Shown piece by piece: positions 1-11,109 of a stretch of 64,000 nt of DNA (the stretch's first letter is position 1; the number at the start of each line of letters is the position of its first letter). A program made the position numbers and the translations under genes. Source of the DNA: Evansella sp. AB-P1. Lineage in GTDB: Bacteria > Bacillota > Bacilli > Bacillales > Salisediminibacteriaceae. The DNA lies in assembly GCF_029688925.1 (NCBI RefSeq), contig NZ_JARUKY010000010.1, forward strand, positions 115,070 to 179,069, in the 5' to 3' direction. A model generated the notes under the pieces. That model worked only from the letters and a program-made list of their open reading frames with translations, was not told the origin of the DNA and did not search any database.

Positions 1-921
1 ATGGGTCACTTCTAAATTCGTTTCAGCAATGCTATCAGCGTGAACCGTATAGCCATGATTTTGTGCAGTGATAGCAATTTGCCCAGTCCGTAAATCTTTT
101 ACTGGGTGGTTACTTCCCCGATGACCGAATTTCATTTTCACAGTTTCTGCTCCACATGCAAGAGCAAGAAGTTGATGTCCTAAACAAATACCAAAAATCG
201 GTACCTCACCTATTAACGCCTTTACAGTTTCAATACACTCTGGCACATCCTTAGGATCACCAGGTCCATTACTTAAAACGATTCCATCAGGCTGAAAAAG
301 TCTAATTTCATCTGCAGTTGTATTGTGAGGAACAACCATCACTTCATAACCCTCTGCAACAAGATTTTTCACAATCCCTTTTTTCACACCATAATCAATT
401 AATACAACCCTTTCTTTTGTACCTGGGTTTACAAAACGTGTTTTCGTTGAAACTCTTGAAACCTGGTCTGTTGGAAACGGAATCTCTTTCAAATGACTTA
501 CTACTTCATCAACATTTACTTCTGATGAACAAATTCGTCCTTTTAACGTTCCATTTTCACGTATCATTCTTGTTAATTTTCTTGTATCAATACCTTCAAT
601 TCCTGGAATATCAAAGTGCTTTAACCATTCATCTAAAGAAAGTTTTGAACGGAAATGGCTAGGGTATGCAGAAGCTTCTTTCACAATTAGGCCATGAATA
701 TTTGGAATAATACTTTCAAAATCATCCCTATTGATACCATAATTACCAATTAAAGGATACGTCATTGTTACTATTTGTCCACAATATGATGGATCAGACA
801 TAACTTCTTGGTATCCAGTCATTCCTGTATTAAAAACTACCTCTCCATCTCGTTCCCGTTCACTTCCAATTCCTTTCCCAACAAAAACTTCACCATTTTC
901 TAGTACTAGTAGTCGTTTCAT
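1..921 (-). CDS. carA: Carbamoyl-phosphate synthase small chain, pyrimidine-specific (3' end beyond window)
   Basis: Glutamine amidotransferase subunit that hydrolyses glutamine and channels ammonia to the large subunit for carbamoyl phosphate, the first step of UMP synthesis. The 307 residues present begin [20 protein letters not shown] and include the class I amidotransferase nucleophile motif GICLGHQLLAL near residue 244 and the upstream LSNGPGDP loop. The family is about 360 residues, so roughly 50 C-terminal residues, including the catalytic His/Glu region, lie off the left edge. Its ATG overlaps the pyrC stop by one base (TAATG), implying translational coupling in the pyr operon. The position after pyrC matches pyrAA of B. 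subtilis rather than an arginine-specific carA. Confidence 0.93.
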   Translation of the reverse strand, partial: MKRLLVLENGEVFVGKGIGSERERDGEVVFNTGMTGYQEVMSDPSYCGQIVTMTYPLIGNYGINRDDFESIIPNIHGLIVKEASAYPSHFRSKLSLDEWLKHFDIPGIEGIDTRKLTRMIRENGTLKGRICSSEVNVDEVVSHLKEIPFPTDQVSRVSTKTRFVNPGTKERVVLIDYGVKKGIVKNLVAEGYEVMVVPHNTTADEIRLFQPDGIVLSNGPGDPKDVPECIETVKALIGEVPIFGICLGHQLLALACGAETVKMKFGHRGSNHPVKDLRTGQIAITAQNHGYTVHADSIAETNLEVTH

Positions 922-2219
922 TACATGACCTCCTCATTTTTCCACGCAGTTTTACCAGATGCTACTGTATAAACAGGCCAACCTGTAAGTTTTTCATCGC
1001 CAAATGGCGTGTTTTTTCCTTTTGAAACAAATGATTCAACATCAACTGTTGCTTCCATGTTTAAATCTATGATTGTAAAATCTCCATACCCTCCTACTTC
1101 TAAGCGACCATAAGGAAGGTCAAATGTTTTGGCTGGCTTTATTGTCATCCATTCAACCAATTCGTGTAATGATATAATTCCTTTTTGTACGAAATGTGTA
1201 TATAGGAGTGGAAAAGCGATCTCTAAACCTACAATCCCAAATGGTGCTTCTTCTATTGAAAGCTCTTTTTCCTCTTTTGTATGTGGTGCATGATCAGTTG
1301 CTATGAAATCCAAAGTTCCATCTAAAAGTCCTTCAATTAACGCTTTTCTATCTTCAGGACCTCGTAATGGTGGATTCATTTTATAATTTGTATCAACACC
1401 TGGAATATCTTCATCACATAAAATCAAGTGATGAGGAGAAACTTCTGCTGTAACATGGATTCCAGCCCGTTTTGCATCACGGATAACACGAACAGATTCC
1501 TTTGTACTCACATGACATACATGGTAGTGGGCACCAGCAGTTTCTGCTAGAAGAACATCCCTTGCAATATGTACAGATTCTGAAGCTGATAAAATCCCAG
1601 GTACACCAGACTTCTTTGAAAATTCTCCAGCATGTACAGCGCCACCATATAGTAAGCTATTATCTTCACAATGAGCCACAATAGCTTTATTTACACTTGC
1701 TGCTACCAACATTGCTTCATACATTTTCCCTGCCTCTTGCACACCTACACCATCGTCTGTAAAAGCGAATGCACCTAGATTTGCTAACTCCTCTATATTC
1801 GTTAAATTTTTCCCTGCTTGTCTTTCTGTTATTGATGCGTAGGGTAAGACGCGAACATAGCCTCTTTCTTTCATGGCAGTAGCAATGGAAAGATAATTTT
1901 CTGCAGTGTCTGGTACAGGGCGAGTATTTGGCATTGCAGCAATTGTTGTATAACCACCTTTAGCTGCTGCCAAGGTTCCAGTCTCAATTGTTTCTTTCTT
2001 TTCTCCACCTGGTTCACGTAAATGAACATGTAAATCAACAAACCCTGGCGTTACAAGAAGCCCTTTCATATCTATTACTTCATGAAATGAGCTTTCATCC
2101 TCTACGGGAGTAGAATACAAAGCTTCAATTTTACCTGTCTCCACATTCACATTTATAGAAATTGGTTGTTTTTTTCCTGTTTTATTAAAAGTCCATCCAT
2201 TTTTATATAACACGTTCAT
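921..2219 (-). CDS. pyrC: Dihydroorotase
   Basis: Zinc amidohydrolase interconverting carbamoyl-aspartate and dihydroorotate, third step of UMP synthesis. The 432-residue protein has the usual class I length. The metal-binding HxH appears in [10 protein letters not shown] (about residues 60-70) and the late catalytic Asp in [10 protein letters not shown] (about residues 305-315); histidines in VAHCEDN and [11 protein letters not shown] fit the remaining metal ligands. The ATG follows a GGAGGT Shine-Dalgarno located inside the end of pyrB, with which it overlaps by 17 bases, and its stop overlaps carA. It is therefore read from the pyr operon mRNA downstream of the third PyrR attenuator. Confidence 0.96.
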   Translation of the reverse strand: MNVLYKNGWTFNKTGKKQPISINVNVETGKIEALYSTPVEDESSFHEVIDMKGLLVTPGFVDLHVHLREPGGEKKETIETGTLAAAKGGYTTIAAMPNTRPVPDTAENYLSIATAMKERGYVRVLPYASITERQAGKNLTNIEELANLGAFAFTDDGVGVQEAGKMYEAMLVAASVNKAIVAHCEDNSLLYGGAVHAGEFSKKSGVPGILSASESVHIARDVLLAETAGAHYHVCHVSTKESVRVIRDAKRAGIHVTAEVSPHHLILCDEDIPGVDTNYKMNPPLRGPEDRKALIEGLLDGTLDFIATDHAPHTKEEKELSIEEAPFGIVGLEIAFPLLYTHFVQKGIISLHELVEWMTIKPAKTFDLPYGRLEVGGYGDFTIIDLNMEATVDVESFVSKGKNTPFGDEKLTGWPVYTVASGKTAWKNEEVM

Positions 2220-3111
2220 ATTTTTTTACCTCCAATAAGTTTAATACATACGCTAGTATAGCTTTTCTTACGAGTACACCATTTTTCATTTGCTTAAATA
2301 TTCTTGATCGATCACATTCCACAAGTTCACTTGCAATTTCCACATCCCGATTAACTGGAGCAGGATGAAGAATCACTGCATTCTTTTTCATCAATTTTTC
2401 TCTACCTACTGTTAAACCGTATGCCTCGTGATATGCCTCCTTTGTCCAGCCTTCTGACATGTCATGACGTTCTGTCTGTATTCGAAGCATCATCATTACA
2501 TCTGCTTCTTTTACTGCTTTATCCATTGATATGACATTACCTTTAGTTATCTCCCGGTCCATCCATTCTTCAGGACCTGCAAAAGATACTTTCGATCCTA
2601 GTTTTCGTAAAATATTTGCATTCGTTCTAGCAACACGACTATGACGAATGTCTCCACAAATAACAATGTGTAACCCTTGGAAAATGACAAACTCTTGTTG
2701 TATTGTTAATAAATCTAAAAGTGACTGAGAAGGGTGGTCCCCAGCCCCATCACCTGCATTTACGATAGGTATATTAATATTTTCTAGCTCTTTGTAATAG
2801 GCTTTTTCAGGATGACGAATCACGACCGCCTTTACACCAATGGACTCTAACGTTTTAACTGTATCATAAAGAGTTTCTCCCTTTTGAACACTTGAAAAGT
2901 TTGTTTCAAAGTGGAGTGAATGTAAACCTAGCTCTTTTTGAGCCATTTCAAAGCTACATTTTGTTCTAGTACTTGGTTCAAAAAACAAATTTGCAACAGT
3001 TATAGGGGGTTCACTTTGTTTTAGGGAGATTTTATCCATTTCGTTTGCCAAGGATAAAAGCTTTTCCAACTGTTCTAACGTTAAGTCTTCTAATGTTCGT
3101 AAATGCTTCAT
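2203..3111 (-). CDS. pyrB: Aspartate carbamoyltransferase catalytic subunit
   Basis: Transfers the carbamoyl group from carbamoyl phosphate to aspartate, the committed step of UMP synthesis. The 302-residue chain carries the carbamoyl-phosphate loop [12 protein letters not shown] (about residue 50), [16 protein letters not shown] and the aspartate-side [10 protein letters not shown]. The frame is open back to a GTG at 3120, but that codon abuts the AAGGAG ribosome site; the ATG at 3111 has proper spacing and gives the family N-terminus [10 protein letters not shown]. No regulatory chain gene follows, as is normal for Bacillus, where control is by PyrR attenuation in the leader just upstream. 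Confidence 0.95.
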   Translation of the reverse strand: MKHLRTLEDLTLEQLEKLLSLANEMDKISLKQSEPPITVANLFFEPSTRTKCSFEMAQKELGLHSLHFETNFSSVQKGETLYDTVKTLESIGVKAVVIRHPEKAYYKELENINIPIVNAGDGAGDHPSQSLLDLLTIQQEFVIFQGLHIVICGDIRHSRVARTNANILRKLGSKVSFAGPEEWMDREITKGNVISMDKAVKEADVMMMLRIQTERHDMSEGWTKEAYHEAYGLTVGREKLMKKNAVILHPAPVNRDVEIASELVECDRSRIFKQMKNGVLVRKAILAYVLNLLEVKKYERVI

Positions 3112-3149
3112 GATACCCACTCCTTAATATATTTTATGGAAGCAATAGG

Positions 3150-3300
3150 GCGTTATAAAAATAGCACCCTAACATTGGTGATTGTTGGGTGCTCACGAAC
3201 TCTATCCATTTCGATAGAGTAAAGAAACTCTCGGATCATGGATACTCTCCAAGATATTCTTTAGTGTCACCCTTAAAAGCCTCTCAGGACTAATTTAAAG
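3150..3300 (-). promoter_or_regulatory. PyrR-dependent attenuator between pyrP and pyrB
   Basis: Read on the minus strand, the leader starts with a PyrR-binding loop (AGTCCTGAGAGGCTTTTAAGG, around 3272-3295) matching the ARUCCNGNGAGGYU pattern. It ends with a terminator hairpin of arms GCACCCAACA and TGTTAGGGTGC followed by a T run (about 3155-3195). The sequence between can form the alternative antiterminator. By the known mechanism, UMP-bound PyrR stabilises the binding loop and favours termination. Confidence 0.85.
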
Positions 3301-3312
3301 GATGAATCTATT

Positions 3313-4635
3313 TTATTTTTCCTCTTTTACCTCTTCACTTATACCTTTAAACATATCATCTGAATTTTTAATAACCGTTCTACCAGGAAGGATTAAATTC
3401 AATAAAACACCAATGATAGCCGCTAATGCCATACCAGGAATTTGTATTTCATCTGTCACCTGGATAAATGCACCACCTATACCAATTACTAAAATGACCG
3501 AAGAAATGATTAAATTTCTTTTTTGTCCAATGTCAACTTTATTGTCAATTAGCATGCGTAATCCACTTGATGCGATTATACCGAATAGTAGAATGGATAC
3601 TCCACCCATGACAGCTGCGGGAATCGATTCAATTAAAGCTGCTATTTTCCCGACGAAACCAAATATTATAGCTAACGTTGCTGCACCTCCGATAACGAAC
3701 ACACTATATACTCTTGTTAATGCAACAACTCCAATATTTTCACCATACGTTGTATTTGGTGGTCCACCAAGACAAGAACTAATAATCGTTGCAATACCAT
3801 CCCCGAAAATCGAACGGTGTAAACCAGGCTTTTTCACAAAGTTCTTTCCAACTACTTTACTTAAAACCATTTGATCACCTATGTGCTCCGATAGTGTAAC
3901 GAGAGCTACAGGTACCATGATTGCAATAATTGTCCAACTAAAAACCGGTGTGAATGTAACAAAAGGAATGTAGAATTCAGGTGCAGCAAACCAGGCTGCC
4001 TCTCTTACCGGATCCAAATCAACTATGCCTGCAAAGTAGGCAGTTGTATATCCTCCAATAATTCCAATTAAGATTGGTATAAGTCCAAAAAAACCTCTGA
4101 AAAAAATCGAAGCAATGACAGTAATAAACAATGTTATAAGTGCAATTGTAAATAACGTTCCGTCATAAACTTGCTCTTCTAATCCAGGTACATACATAGC
4201 CATATCTAAAGCTACAGGAGCTAATCCTAATCCAATTACCATAATAACTGGTCCAACTACAATTGGTGGTAGTAAGTTTATTAACCAGCTTACGCCAATA
4301 CCTTTTATTAATATAGCTACTATACCGTAAACTAATCCCGCTACAAAACTACCAACTAGCATCCCTTCAATACCTTCAGCTGATATTGCACTGACCATCG
4401 GTGTAATGAAAGCAAAGGAAGACCCTAAGTAGGCTGGAATTTGTCCTCTCGTGACAAGTAAGTAGGCAAGTGTACCTAGACCACTTGAAACTAAAGCAAC
4501 CGCTGGGCTTATTTCTACTAAAAAGGGAACTAAAATCGTTGCTCCGAACATGGCGAATAAGTGCTGTATGCTTAACATGAGCCATTTATCTGCCCTTGGT
4601 ATTTCTCGAATTCCTACTGTTTTTGGTTCATTCAT
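3313..4635 (-). CDS. pyrP: Uracil permease (NCS2 family)
   Basis: Membrane importer of uracil, a 440-residue member of the nucleobase:cation symporter-2 family with roughly 14 hydrophobic segments. Family marks include the N-terminal WLMLSIQHLFAMFGATILVP segment, GSSFAFITP, and the substrate-site region LSEHIGDQMVL followed by GDGIATIISSCLGGPPNTTYGEN. The ATG follows AGGGGG. It sits between two PyrR attenuators in the same order as in B. subtilis (pyrR-pyrP-pyrB), so expression should fall when pyrimidine nucleotides are plentiful. Confidence 0.94.
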   Translation of the reverse strand: MNEPKTVGIREIPRADKWLMLSIQHLFAMFGATILVPFLVEISPAVALVSSGLGTLAYLLVTRGQIPAYLGSSFAFITPMVSAISAEGIEGMLVGSFVAGLVYGIVAILIKGIGVSWLINLLPPIVVGPVIMVIGLGLAPVALDMAMYVPGLEEQVYDGTLFTIALITLFITVIASIFFRGFFGLIPILIGIIGGYTTAYFAGIVDLDPVREAAWFAAPEFYIPFVTFTPVFSWTIIAIMVPVALVTLSEHIGDQMVLSKVVGKNFVKKPGLHRSIFGDGIATIISSCLGGPPNTTYGENIGVVALTRVYSVFVIGGAATLAIIFGFVGKIAALIESIPAAVMGGVSILLFGIIASSGLRMLIDNKVDIGQKRNLIISSVILVIGIGGAFIQVTDEIQIPGMALAAIIGVLLNLILPGRTVIKNSDDMFKGISEEVKEEK

Positions 4636-4660
4636 TTCAATATCCCCCTATTCATCTATA

Positions 4661-5505
<845 letters not shown>

Positions 5506-5525
5506 CCGTATTTATTTCTTATGTT

Positions 5526-5554
5526 ATTATGTCACTAATGTCGTACTTTGTCAA
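5526..5554 (-). promoter_or_regulatory. Sigma-A promoter of the pyr operon
   Basis: Minus strand shows TTGACA (5549-5554), a 17-bp spacer and CATAAT (5526-5531), an almost ideal sigma-A promoter about 20 bases upstream of the first PyrR leader. The -35 hexamer overlaps the last codons of the upstream pseudouridine synthase gene, so the pyr operon promoter is embedded in that gene's 3' end. Confidence 0.85.
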
Positions 5555-6471
5555 TGATCACTTTTGCGAAGTTCTTCTAAGCATTGCTCCATATCTTTAG
5601 GTATTGGTGTAGAAAAAGTCATCATCTCATTTGTTCTAGGATGGCGAAAACCTAATATTTCAGCGTGGAGTGCCTGCCCTTCAATTGGGAAACGATTTCG
5701 TTGTCGTCTCGGACCATACTTTGGATCCTCAATAATTGGGAATCCAATATAATTTAAGTGGACTCGAATTTGATGAGTCCTCCCAGTTTCTAATTCACAA
5801 GCTACAAGTGTATGACGTTGGAAACGTTCCATTACTTGAAAATGGGTAACTGCCTCTTTACTATTTTTATCTGTTACCATCATACTTTGGCGGTCCTCTG
5901 GATTTCTACCTATTGGAGCATCAATTGTTCCTTTATCGTGACCGATGACTCCAGCAACGATAGCGACATATCTACGTTTTGTCTCTTTATTTTTTAACTG
6001 TTCCACTAGGGATTCATGTGCAACATCGTTTTTAGCAACCATAAGTAAACCGGATGTATCCTTATCAATACGATGAACAATTCCAGGACGCATCACACCA
6101 TTAATTCCTGAAAGGTCATTGCAATGATACATTAATCCATTTACAAGTGTACCAGAATAATGGCCAGGAGCTGGATGTACTACCATTCCTCTAGGTTTAT
6201 TCACAACAAGGACATCTGAATCTTCGTATATAATGTCTAAATTTAGATCTTCCGCTTCTACATTTAATGGTTCAAGCTCAGGTTCTTCTATTTTTATTTG
6301 ATCTCCTACAGAAACTTTATAATTACTTTTTACAGACTGTCCATTTACTTCAATATGTCCCTCTTTAATCCATTGCTGAACCAATGTTCTGGACCATTGT
6401 GGATAATAATCTGAAATAAATTTGTCAATTCTAATTCCTTTTTGTTCTGATACTAATTCATATGTTTCCAT
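5551..6471 (-). CDS. rluD: RluD-family 23S rRNA pseudouridine synthase
   Basis: Converts specific uridines to pseudouridine, by family resemblance in 23S rRNA. The 306 residues have an N-terminal S4 RNA-binding domain (RIDKFISDYYPQWSRTLVQ, VNGQSVKSNYKV). The catalytic domain follows with VVNKPRGMVVHP, the catalytic-Asp motif GIVHRIDKDTSGLLMVAKN (Asp near residue 138) and GRTHQIRVHL. It corresponds to ylyB of B. subtilis, between lspA and pyrR. The ATG lies one base after the lspA stop, so the two are probably co-transcribed. The exact target uridines cannot be told from sequence. Confidence 0.9.
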   Translation of the reverse strand: METYELVSEQKGIRIDKFISDYYPQWSRTLVQQWIKEGHIEVNGQSVKSNYKVSVGDQIKIEEPELEPLNVEAEDLNLDIIYEDSDVLVVNKPRGMVVHPAPGHYSGTLVNGLMYHCNDLSGINGVMRPGIVHRIDKDTSGLLMVAKNDVAHESLVEQLKNKETKRRYVAIVAGVIGHDKGTIDAPIGRNPEDRQSMMVTDKNSKEAVTHFQVMERFQRHTLVACELETGRTHQIRVHLNYIGFPIIEDPKYGPRRQRNRFPIEGQALHAEILGFRHPRTNEMMTFSTPIPKDMEQCLEELRKSDH

Positions 6472-6472
6472 T

Positions 6473-6934
6473 TTATGACTTCCCTTGCATTTTTTCTTCT
6501 CTTAAAAAATAGATGATTAGCATAATAACCCCTACTACTAATGCAGAATCAGCAACATTGAAAATAGGGTAATTATAACTAAATATGTAGACATCCAAAA
6601 AGTCTACTACTTCGCCTAAAAAGATTCGATCGATAAAATTACCAATTGCACCACCTAAAACGAGACCTAGTGATATTCCGTACCAACGATTACCTTGAAC
6701 TTGCTTTTGAATCATATAAATGATTACAACGATAACGACTGTTGTAACAATATAAAATAACCACATTTGACCTTGCAAAATGCCGAAAGCAGCCCCTGCA
6801 TTTCTATGTGAAGTAAGATAAAACCAGCCCTCAATGACAGGTATACTTTCTCTTAACTCCATTCGTTGAACTACAAGCCATTTAGTGCCTTGATCTAGAA
6901 GGATAATAAGTAGACTCAATACGTAATAAAACAA
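6473..6934 (-). CDS. lspA: Lipoprotein signal peptidase (signal peptidase II)
   Basis: Membrane aspartyl protease that removes signal peptides from diacylglyceryl-modified prolipoproteins. Four hydrophobic segments are visible, with conserved [22 protein letters not shown] and [11 protein letters not shown]; the Asp residues of the last two are the catalytic pair. The frame opens with ATG at 6949, but GGGGGAGG lies inside it and is spaced five bases from a TTG at 6934, giving [11 protein letters not shown] and 153 residues, the usual size. TTG is therefore preferred, with moderate certainty. It is followed at once by the pseudouridine synthase gene. Confidence 0.93.
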   Translation of the reverse strand: MFYYVLSLLIILLDQGTKWLVVQRMELRESIPVIEGWFYLTSHRNAGAAFGILQGQMWLFYIVTTVVIVVIIYMIQKQVQGNRWYGISLGLVLGGAIGNFIDRIFLGEVVDFLDVYIFSYNYPIFNVADSALVVGVIMLIIYFLREEKMQGKS

Positions 6935-7202
6935 TGTTTCCTCCCCCATTCAAAATCTAATCTATCCTTATGAATTTTAGCATAGCCACTAAAGACAAAC
7001 AATTTATTTCTTTATGAAACCATCAAATCTTGTGTTTTTTAATAGGGAAAGAGAAAATAACAGCTTTCTTTTTATACTGACGTTATTATATATCATTTCC
7101 TAATTTTTAATGCGAATACTCGAGATAGAGATTAGGAACGAAAGAAAAGAGTAGCCCTAAAAAATAGGTGCCACCCTTTCACTTCTTGAACCATATTAAA
7201 TA
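6935..7202. other. Intergenic region between ileS and lspA; no ylyA-type gene
   Basis: In B. subtilis a small DksA/TraR-type zinc-finger gene (ylyA) lies between ileS and lspA. No open frame with its cysteine pattern is visible here. An imperfect hairpin (arms GTGGCACCTA and TAGGGCTAC on the minus strand, about 7153-7176) could be a weak ileS terminator, although its T tail is interrupted. Confidence 0.4.
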
Positions 7203-9965
7203 TTATTCATAATGATTTACAACAATATCTGTACAGCTGTCACATAAATGTGGATGCTTTTCGTTTTTCCCTAAAGATGGAGCAACAACCCAGCAACGTT
7301 CACATTTTTCACCTTCTGCAAAGTCCACTTTAACGCTTAAGAAATCGTATTCTTTTGCATCAGCTGGTGCATTAGCCTTGTCCCCAGCAACAACTGCTTT
7401 TGATGTAATAAATAATTTATTTAATCCTGCAATATCTTCTAAAAGGTTCCGATCATTTTCAGAAGCATAGAGCTCAATGGACGCTTCTAAACTTTTCTTC
7501 ACACCTTTTTCATTACGCGCTTCTTCTAACGCTTTTAATACATCGTCACGTAGTTCCATGAAATGATCCCATTTTTCCACCAATTCTGTTTCGCTGCTAT
7601 ATTCCCTAGTATCAGGCATGTCTGTTAACTGTGCACTGTCTTCTGTTACCCCTGGGATGTGCTTCCATACTTCATCTGCAGTATGAGATAAGATTGGCGT
7701 CATTAGCTTCGTTAGAGTTACAAGAGCTTCGTACATAACTGTTTGAATCCCCCGTCGTTCTGGATGATCTGCATGTTGGATATATAGTGTATCCTTTGCA
7801 ATGTCCATGTAGAACGAACTTAATTCGATTGTACAGAAGTTATGAACCTTGTTATACACCGATCCAAATTGGAATTCTTCATAGCCCTTCTTCACGTCTT
7901 TTACTACATTGTTTAATTTTACTAACATATATTGATCTAGCTCAGTCATATCTTCAAAAGCGATAGCATCTTTTGCTGGATCGAAATCGTGAATGTTTCC
8001 TAGCATAAAACGGAATGTGTTACGGATTTTACGATAAACTTCTGCAACCTGTTTTAAAATATTATCTGATACACGAACGTCTGCTTGATAATCAACAGAA
8101 GCTACCCAAAGACGTAATATATCAGCTCCTAGCTGCTTCATTACCTTGTCTGGTATGACTACATTCCCTAGTGATTTACTCATTTTTCTACCTTCACCAT
8201 CTAGTGTAAATCCATGACTCAAAACAGTCTTGTAAGGTGATTTACCTGTTACAGCAACAGCAGTAGATAGTGAGGAGTTAAACCAACCGCGATATTGATC
8301 TGACCCTTCTAAATACATGTCAGCTGGCCGTTGAAGATCATCTCTTTCCTCTAGAACCGCTTGGTGAGAGGAACCAGAGTCGAACCAAACATCCATTATA
8401 TCTGTTTCTTTCGTAAATGTTCCATTCGGACTATGCTCAGATGTAAAACCTTCTGGAAGTAAATCTATCGTCTCCCATTCAAACCAAATATTTGACCCGT
8501 GTTCCCGGAATAAGCTTGAAACATGGTTGATCGTTTCGTCAGTAATGATGGCCTCACCATCTTCACCGTAAAAAACAGGAATAGGAACACCCCATGCTCG
8601 TTGACGAGAAATACACCAATCTCCTCTGTCTCTTACCATATTGTAAAGGCGAGTCTCTCCCCAGTGTGGAACCCAATTTACTTCATTGATTTCTCTTAAT
8701 AAATCATCACGGAAATCCTTTATGGACGCAAACCATTGGGCAGTAGCTCGGTACATTACTGGCTTTTTCGTTCTCCAATCGTGTGGATATGAGTGAGTAA
8801 TGAACGCTAAATGAAGTAATGCTCCTACTTCCTTTAGTTTTTCAGTAATCGCTTTATTTGCTGTGTCATAAAATAATCCTTCAAACATTGGAGCTTCTTC
8901 TGTGAATACCCCTTTGTCATCTACTGGACAAAGAACATCTAAACCATATTTTTGCCCAACAATAAAGTCGTCTTCCCCATGTCCAGGAGCAGTATGAACA
9001 CATCCTGTACCAGCATCAAGAGTTACGTGCTCCCCTACCATTACTAATGATTCACGATCATAAAGTGGGTGCTTTGCAACTGTATTTTCTAATTGTGCAC
9101 CTTTTAAGGTCTTGATAATTTCATAATTACCCCAGCTGAGTTCTCCTTCTAAATGCTCTAATAAACCTTTTGCAACAATATATTTTTGCGTTTCAACTTG
9201 AAGAACTACATAATCTAACTCTGGATGAACGGTAATTCCTAGGTTGGCTGGAATTGTCCATGGGGTTGTTGTCCAAATGATATATTTCTCATCACCTTCA
9301 AGAACACCTTTTCCATCCCTCACATCAAAAGCAACATAAATAGAAGGAGAACGTTTGTCGTGATATTCAATTTCTGCTTCAGCAAGTGCTGATTCAGATG
9401 ATGGGGACCAATAAACAGGTTTCTTCCCTTTGTAAATATACCCCTTCTTTGCCATATCACCGAACACTTTTATTTGCTGCGCTTCGTAGCCGTGAGTTAA
9501 AGTCACATAAGGATTATCCCAATCTCCACGTACACCTAAACGTTTAAATTGTTCACGTTGATTATCAATTTGTTCTAATGCATATTCTTCACATTTCTTT
9601 CTAAACTCTGCTACACTAAGCTTTTTACGATCTACTTTACCTTTTTTTGTTAATGCTGTTTCAATTGGTAACCCATGAGTATCCCAACCTGGAACATATG
9701 GAGCATGGAAACCAGTCATCGATTTATAGCGAACAATAAAATCTTTTAAGATCTTATTTAATGCATGCCCCATGTGAATATCACCATTAGCGTAAGGTGG
9801 ACCATCGTGTAGGACAAACATTGGACGTCCTGCTGTTCTTTCTTGTACCTTTTCATAAATTTTCTTATTTTCCCATTCCTCCTGCATAACAGGTTCACGG
9901 TTCGGAAGATTTCCACGCATAGGAAACTCCGTTTTTGGCATAAGCAATGTGTCTTTGTAGTCCAT
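7203..9965 (-). CDS. ileS: Isoleucyl-tRNA synthetase
   Basis: Class Ia synthetase charging tRNA-Ile, with an editing domain that removes valine. The 920 residues match bacterial IleRS. The HIGH-type motif is [15 protein letters not shown] (about residue 57), the editing CP1 domain contains [14 protein letters not shown] and [15 protein letters not shown], and the KMSKS loop is [13 protein letters not shown] (about residue 595). The C-terminus ends in a zinc module, CERCWVV ... HLCDSC, as in the mupirocin-sensitive bacterial type. An Ile T-box leader lies directly upstream, so expression should respond to uncharged tRNA-Ile. Confidence 0.97.
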   Translation of the reverse strand: MDYKDTLLMPKTEFPMRGNLPNREPVMQEEWENKKIYEKVQERTAGRPMFVLHDGPPYANGDIHMGHALNKILKDFIVRYKSMTGFHAPYVPGWDTHGLPIETALTKKGKVDRKKLSVAEFRKKCEEYALEQIDNQREQFKRLGVRGDWDNPYVTLTHGYEAQQIKVFGDMAKKGYIYKGKKPVYWSPSSESALAEAEIEYHDKRSPSIYVAFDVRDGKGVLEGDEKYIIWTTTPWTIPANLGITVHPELDYVVLQVETQKYIVAKGLLEHLEGELSWGNYEIIKTLKGAQLENTVAKHPLYDRESLVMVGEHVTLDAGTGCVHTAPGHGEDDFIVGQKYGLDVLCPVDDKGVFTEEAPMFEGLFYDTANKAITEKLKEVGALLHLAFITHSYPHDWRTKKPVMYRATAQWFASIKDFRDDLLREINEVNWVPHWGETRLYNMVRDRGDWCISRQRAWGVPIPVFYGEDGEAIITDETINHVSSLFREHGSNIWFEWETIDLLPEGFTSEHSPNGTFTKETDIMDVWFDSGSSHQAVLEERDDLQRPADMYLEGSDQYRGWFNSSLSTAVAVTGKSPYKTVLSHGFTLDGEGRKMSKSLGNVVIPDKVMKQLGADILRLWVASVDYQADVRVSDNILKQVAEVYRKIRNTFRFMLGNIHDFDPAKDAIAFEDMTELDQYMLVKLNNVVKDVKKGYEEFQFGSVYNKVHNFCTIELSSFYMDIAKDTLYIQHADHPERRGIQTVMYEALVTLTKLMTPILSHTADEVWKHIPGVTEDSAQLTDMPDTREYSSETELVEKWDHFMELRDDVLKALEEARNEKGVKKSLEASIELYASENDRNLLEDIAGLNKLFITSKAVVAGDKANAPADAKEYDFLSVKVDFAEGEKCERCWVVAPSLGKNEKHPHLCDSCTDIVVNHYE

Positions 9966-10081
9966 TATGCCACTGCCTCCTTTTAATATTAAATTTTTCT
10001 TAACGAAATAAAACAGTTATCTGATTGAAAAAATAGTACTAACACTACACTCTAAACTTGTTTTGGATAAATTAAAACACA

Positions 10082-10345
10082 AAAAACCTTCTCATCCAAT
10101 AAGGGACGAGAAGGAACACCCGCGGTACCACCCTAATAAATAAGAAATAATTATAAATAATTTCATTTCTTATTCACTCAAATTTCGTAACGTGAAACAA
10201 ACCGGCGCATCTTACTAGGACATATACTCGTCTGTTCGGTATTGCAACTCAAGGGTGATTTTCCATCTGCTACTAGCTTCAGGCTCCCACCATCCCTGAT
10301 TCGCTATGCTAGAATAACAAATGTACTCTCCCTGTCATCGTTTTT
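10082..10345 (-). promoter_or_regulatory. T-box riboswitch leader of ileS (specifier AUC)
   Basis: The minus strand shows the invariant T-box AGGGTGGTACCGCGGGTG (about 10117-10134) and a terminator stem CCTTCTCGTCC/GGATGAGAAGG followed by T6 (10081-10115). Stem I includes the GATGGTGGGAGCCTG apical region. An AUC triplet (plus-strand gat at 10257-10259) sits in GGAAAATCACCC just before GAGTTGC, the usual specifier position, and AUC codes for isoleucine. Uncharged tRNA-Ile should pair with both the specifier and the T-box and prevent termination. Confidence 0.93.
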
Positions 10346-10426
10346 TATTTTTCATTTTGTATTCCATTTTGACCAATCTTATAACTTTTAATCATATATT
10401 ATTATTTTTCAATAAAATCTTATTAA

Positions 10427-10456
10427 AGTATATGATAAGTACAATTCTAGCGTCAA
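10427..10456 (-). promoter_or_regulatory. Candidate sigma-A promoter for the ileS T-box transcript
   Basis: On the minus strand TTGACG (10451-10456) and TATACT (10427-10432) are separated by 18 bp in an AT-rich stretch between divIVA and the T-box. The start would be near 10420, giving about 75 nt before stem I, longer than usual, so a closer promoter is possible. Confidence 0.45.
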
Positions 10457-10507
10457 GTAAAGATTGATTAATTTACACGTTTAACCCCAAAAACCTTTAA
10501 AGCAATT

Positions 10508-11008
10508 TTAATATTTGGATGGATTGTTTATTTCGAGATCTTCTACATGCTTACTTAAATCATCCCAATCATCATTATTTAACATTTCTAGTTGGGCTTC
10601 TAATAGCATTCTAAATCTCGTACGATATACTGAAGCTTGCTTTTTTAATTCTTCAATTTCTAAAGCAATTTTACGTGATTTACTCAATGCTTCATTTATA
10701 ATTCGATCAGCATTCTTTTCTGATTCTTTAATGATTAATTTTGCTTCCTTTTCGGCATTACGCTTTACTTCCTCTGCAGTTTCCTGTGCAATAAGAATTG
10801 ATTTATTAAGTGTGGATTCAATATTAGAAAAATGGCCAAGTTTTTCTTCTAATTCGTTTACACGATCAAACAAATCTTTTTTTTCACGAATAACCATCTC
10901 ATAATCTTTAATAACTTGATCAAGAAATTCATTTACTTCATCTTCGTCATATCCTCGAAATCCACGACTAAATTCCTTATTATGAATATCTAACGGTGTT
11001 AATGGCAT
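10508..11008 (-). CDS. divIVA: Cell-division initiation / polar scaffold protein DivIVA
   Basis: Coiled-coil protein that binds negatively curved membrane at septa and poles and recruits Min proteins and, in sporulation, chromosome-anchoring partners. The 166 residues start MPLTPLDIHNKEFSRGFRGY, the conserved membrane-binding N-terminal domain with the exposed Phe and the DEDEVNEFLDQV segment, then a long coiled coil (about residues 30-150). The frame is open to 11029, but the AGGAGG site lies inside that extension, seven bases before the chosen ATG. It is the last gene of the ylm cluster, as in B. subtilis. Confidence 0.95.
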   Translation of the reverse strand: MPLTPLDIHNKEFSRGFRGYDEDEVNEFLDQVIKDYEMVIREKKDLFDRVNELEEKLGHFSNIESTLNKSILIAQETAEEVKRNAEKEAKLIIKESEKNADRIINEALSKSRKIALEIEELKKQASVYRTRFRMLLEAQLEMLNNDDWDDLSKHVEDLEINNPSKY

Positions 11009-11109
11009 AGGTAAACCTCCTCTAATCAAATGTTAATTTTATCTTTAGCACGAAAAAGTCATAATATCATATTCGACAAAGGAATAGTTCATTCCTGCTA
11101 CTACGACAT

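Noticed and set aside
3302..3874. Long plus-strand frame opposite pyrP
   Set aside because: It is the antisense shadow of a clearly coding membrane protein; its composition mirrors the pyrP codons.
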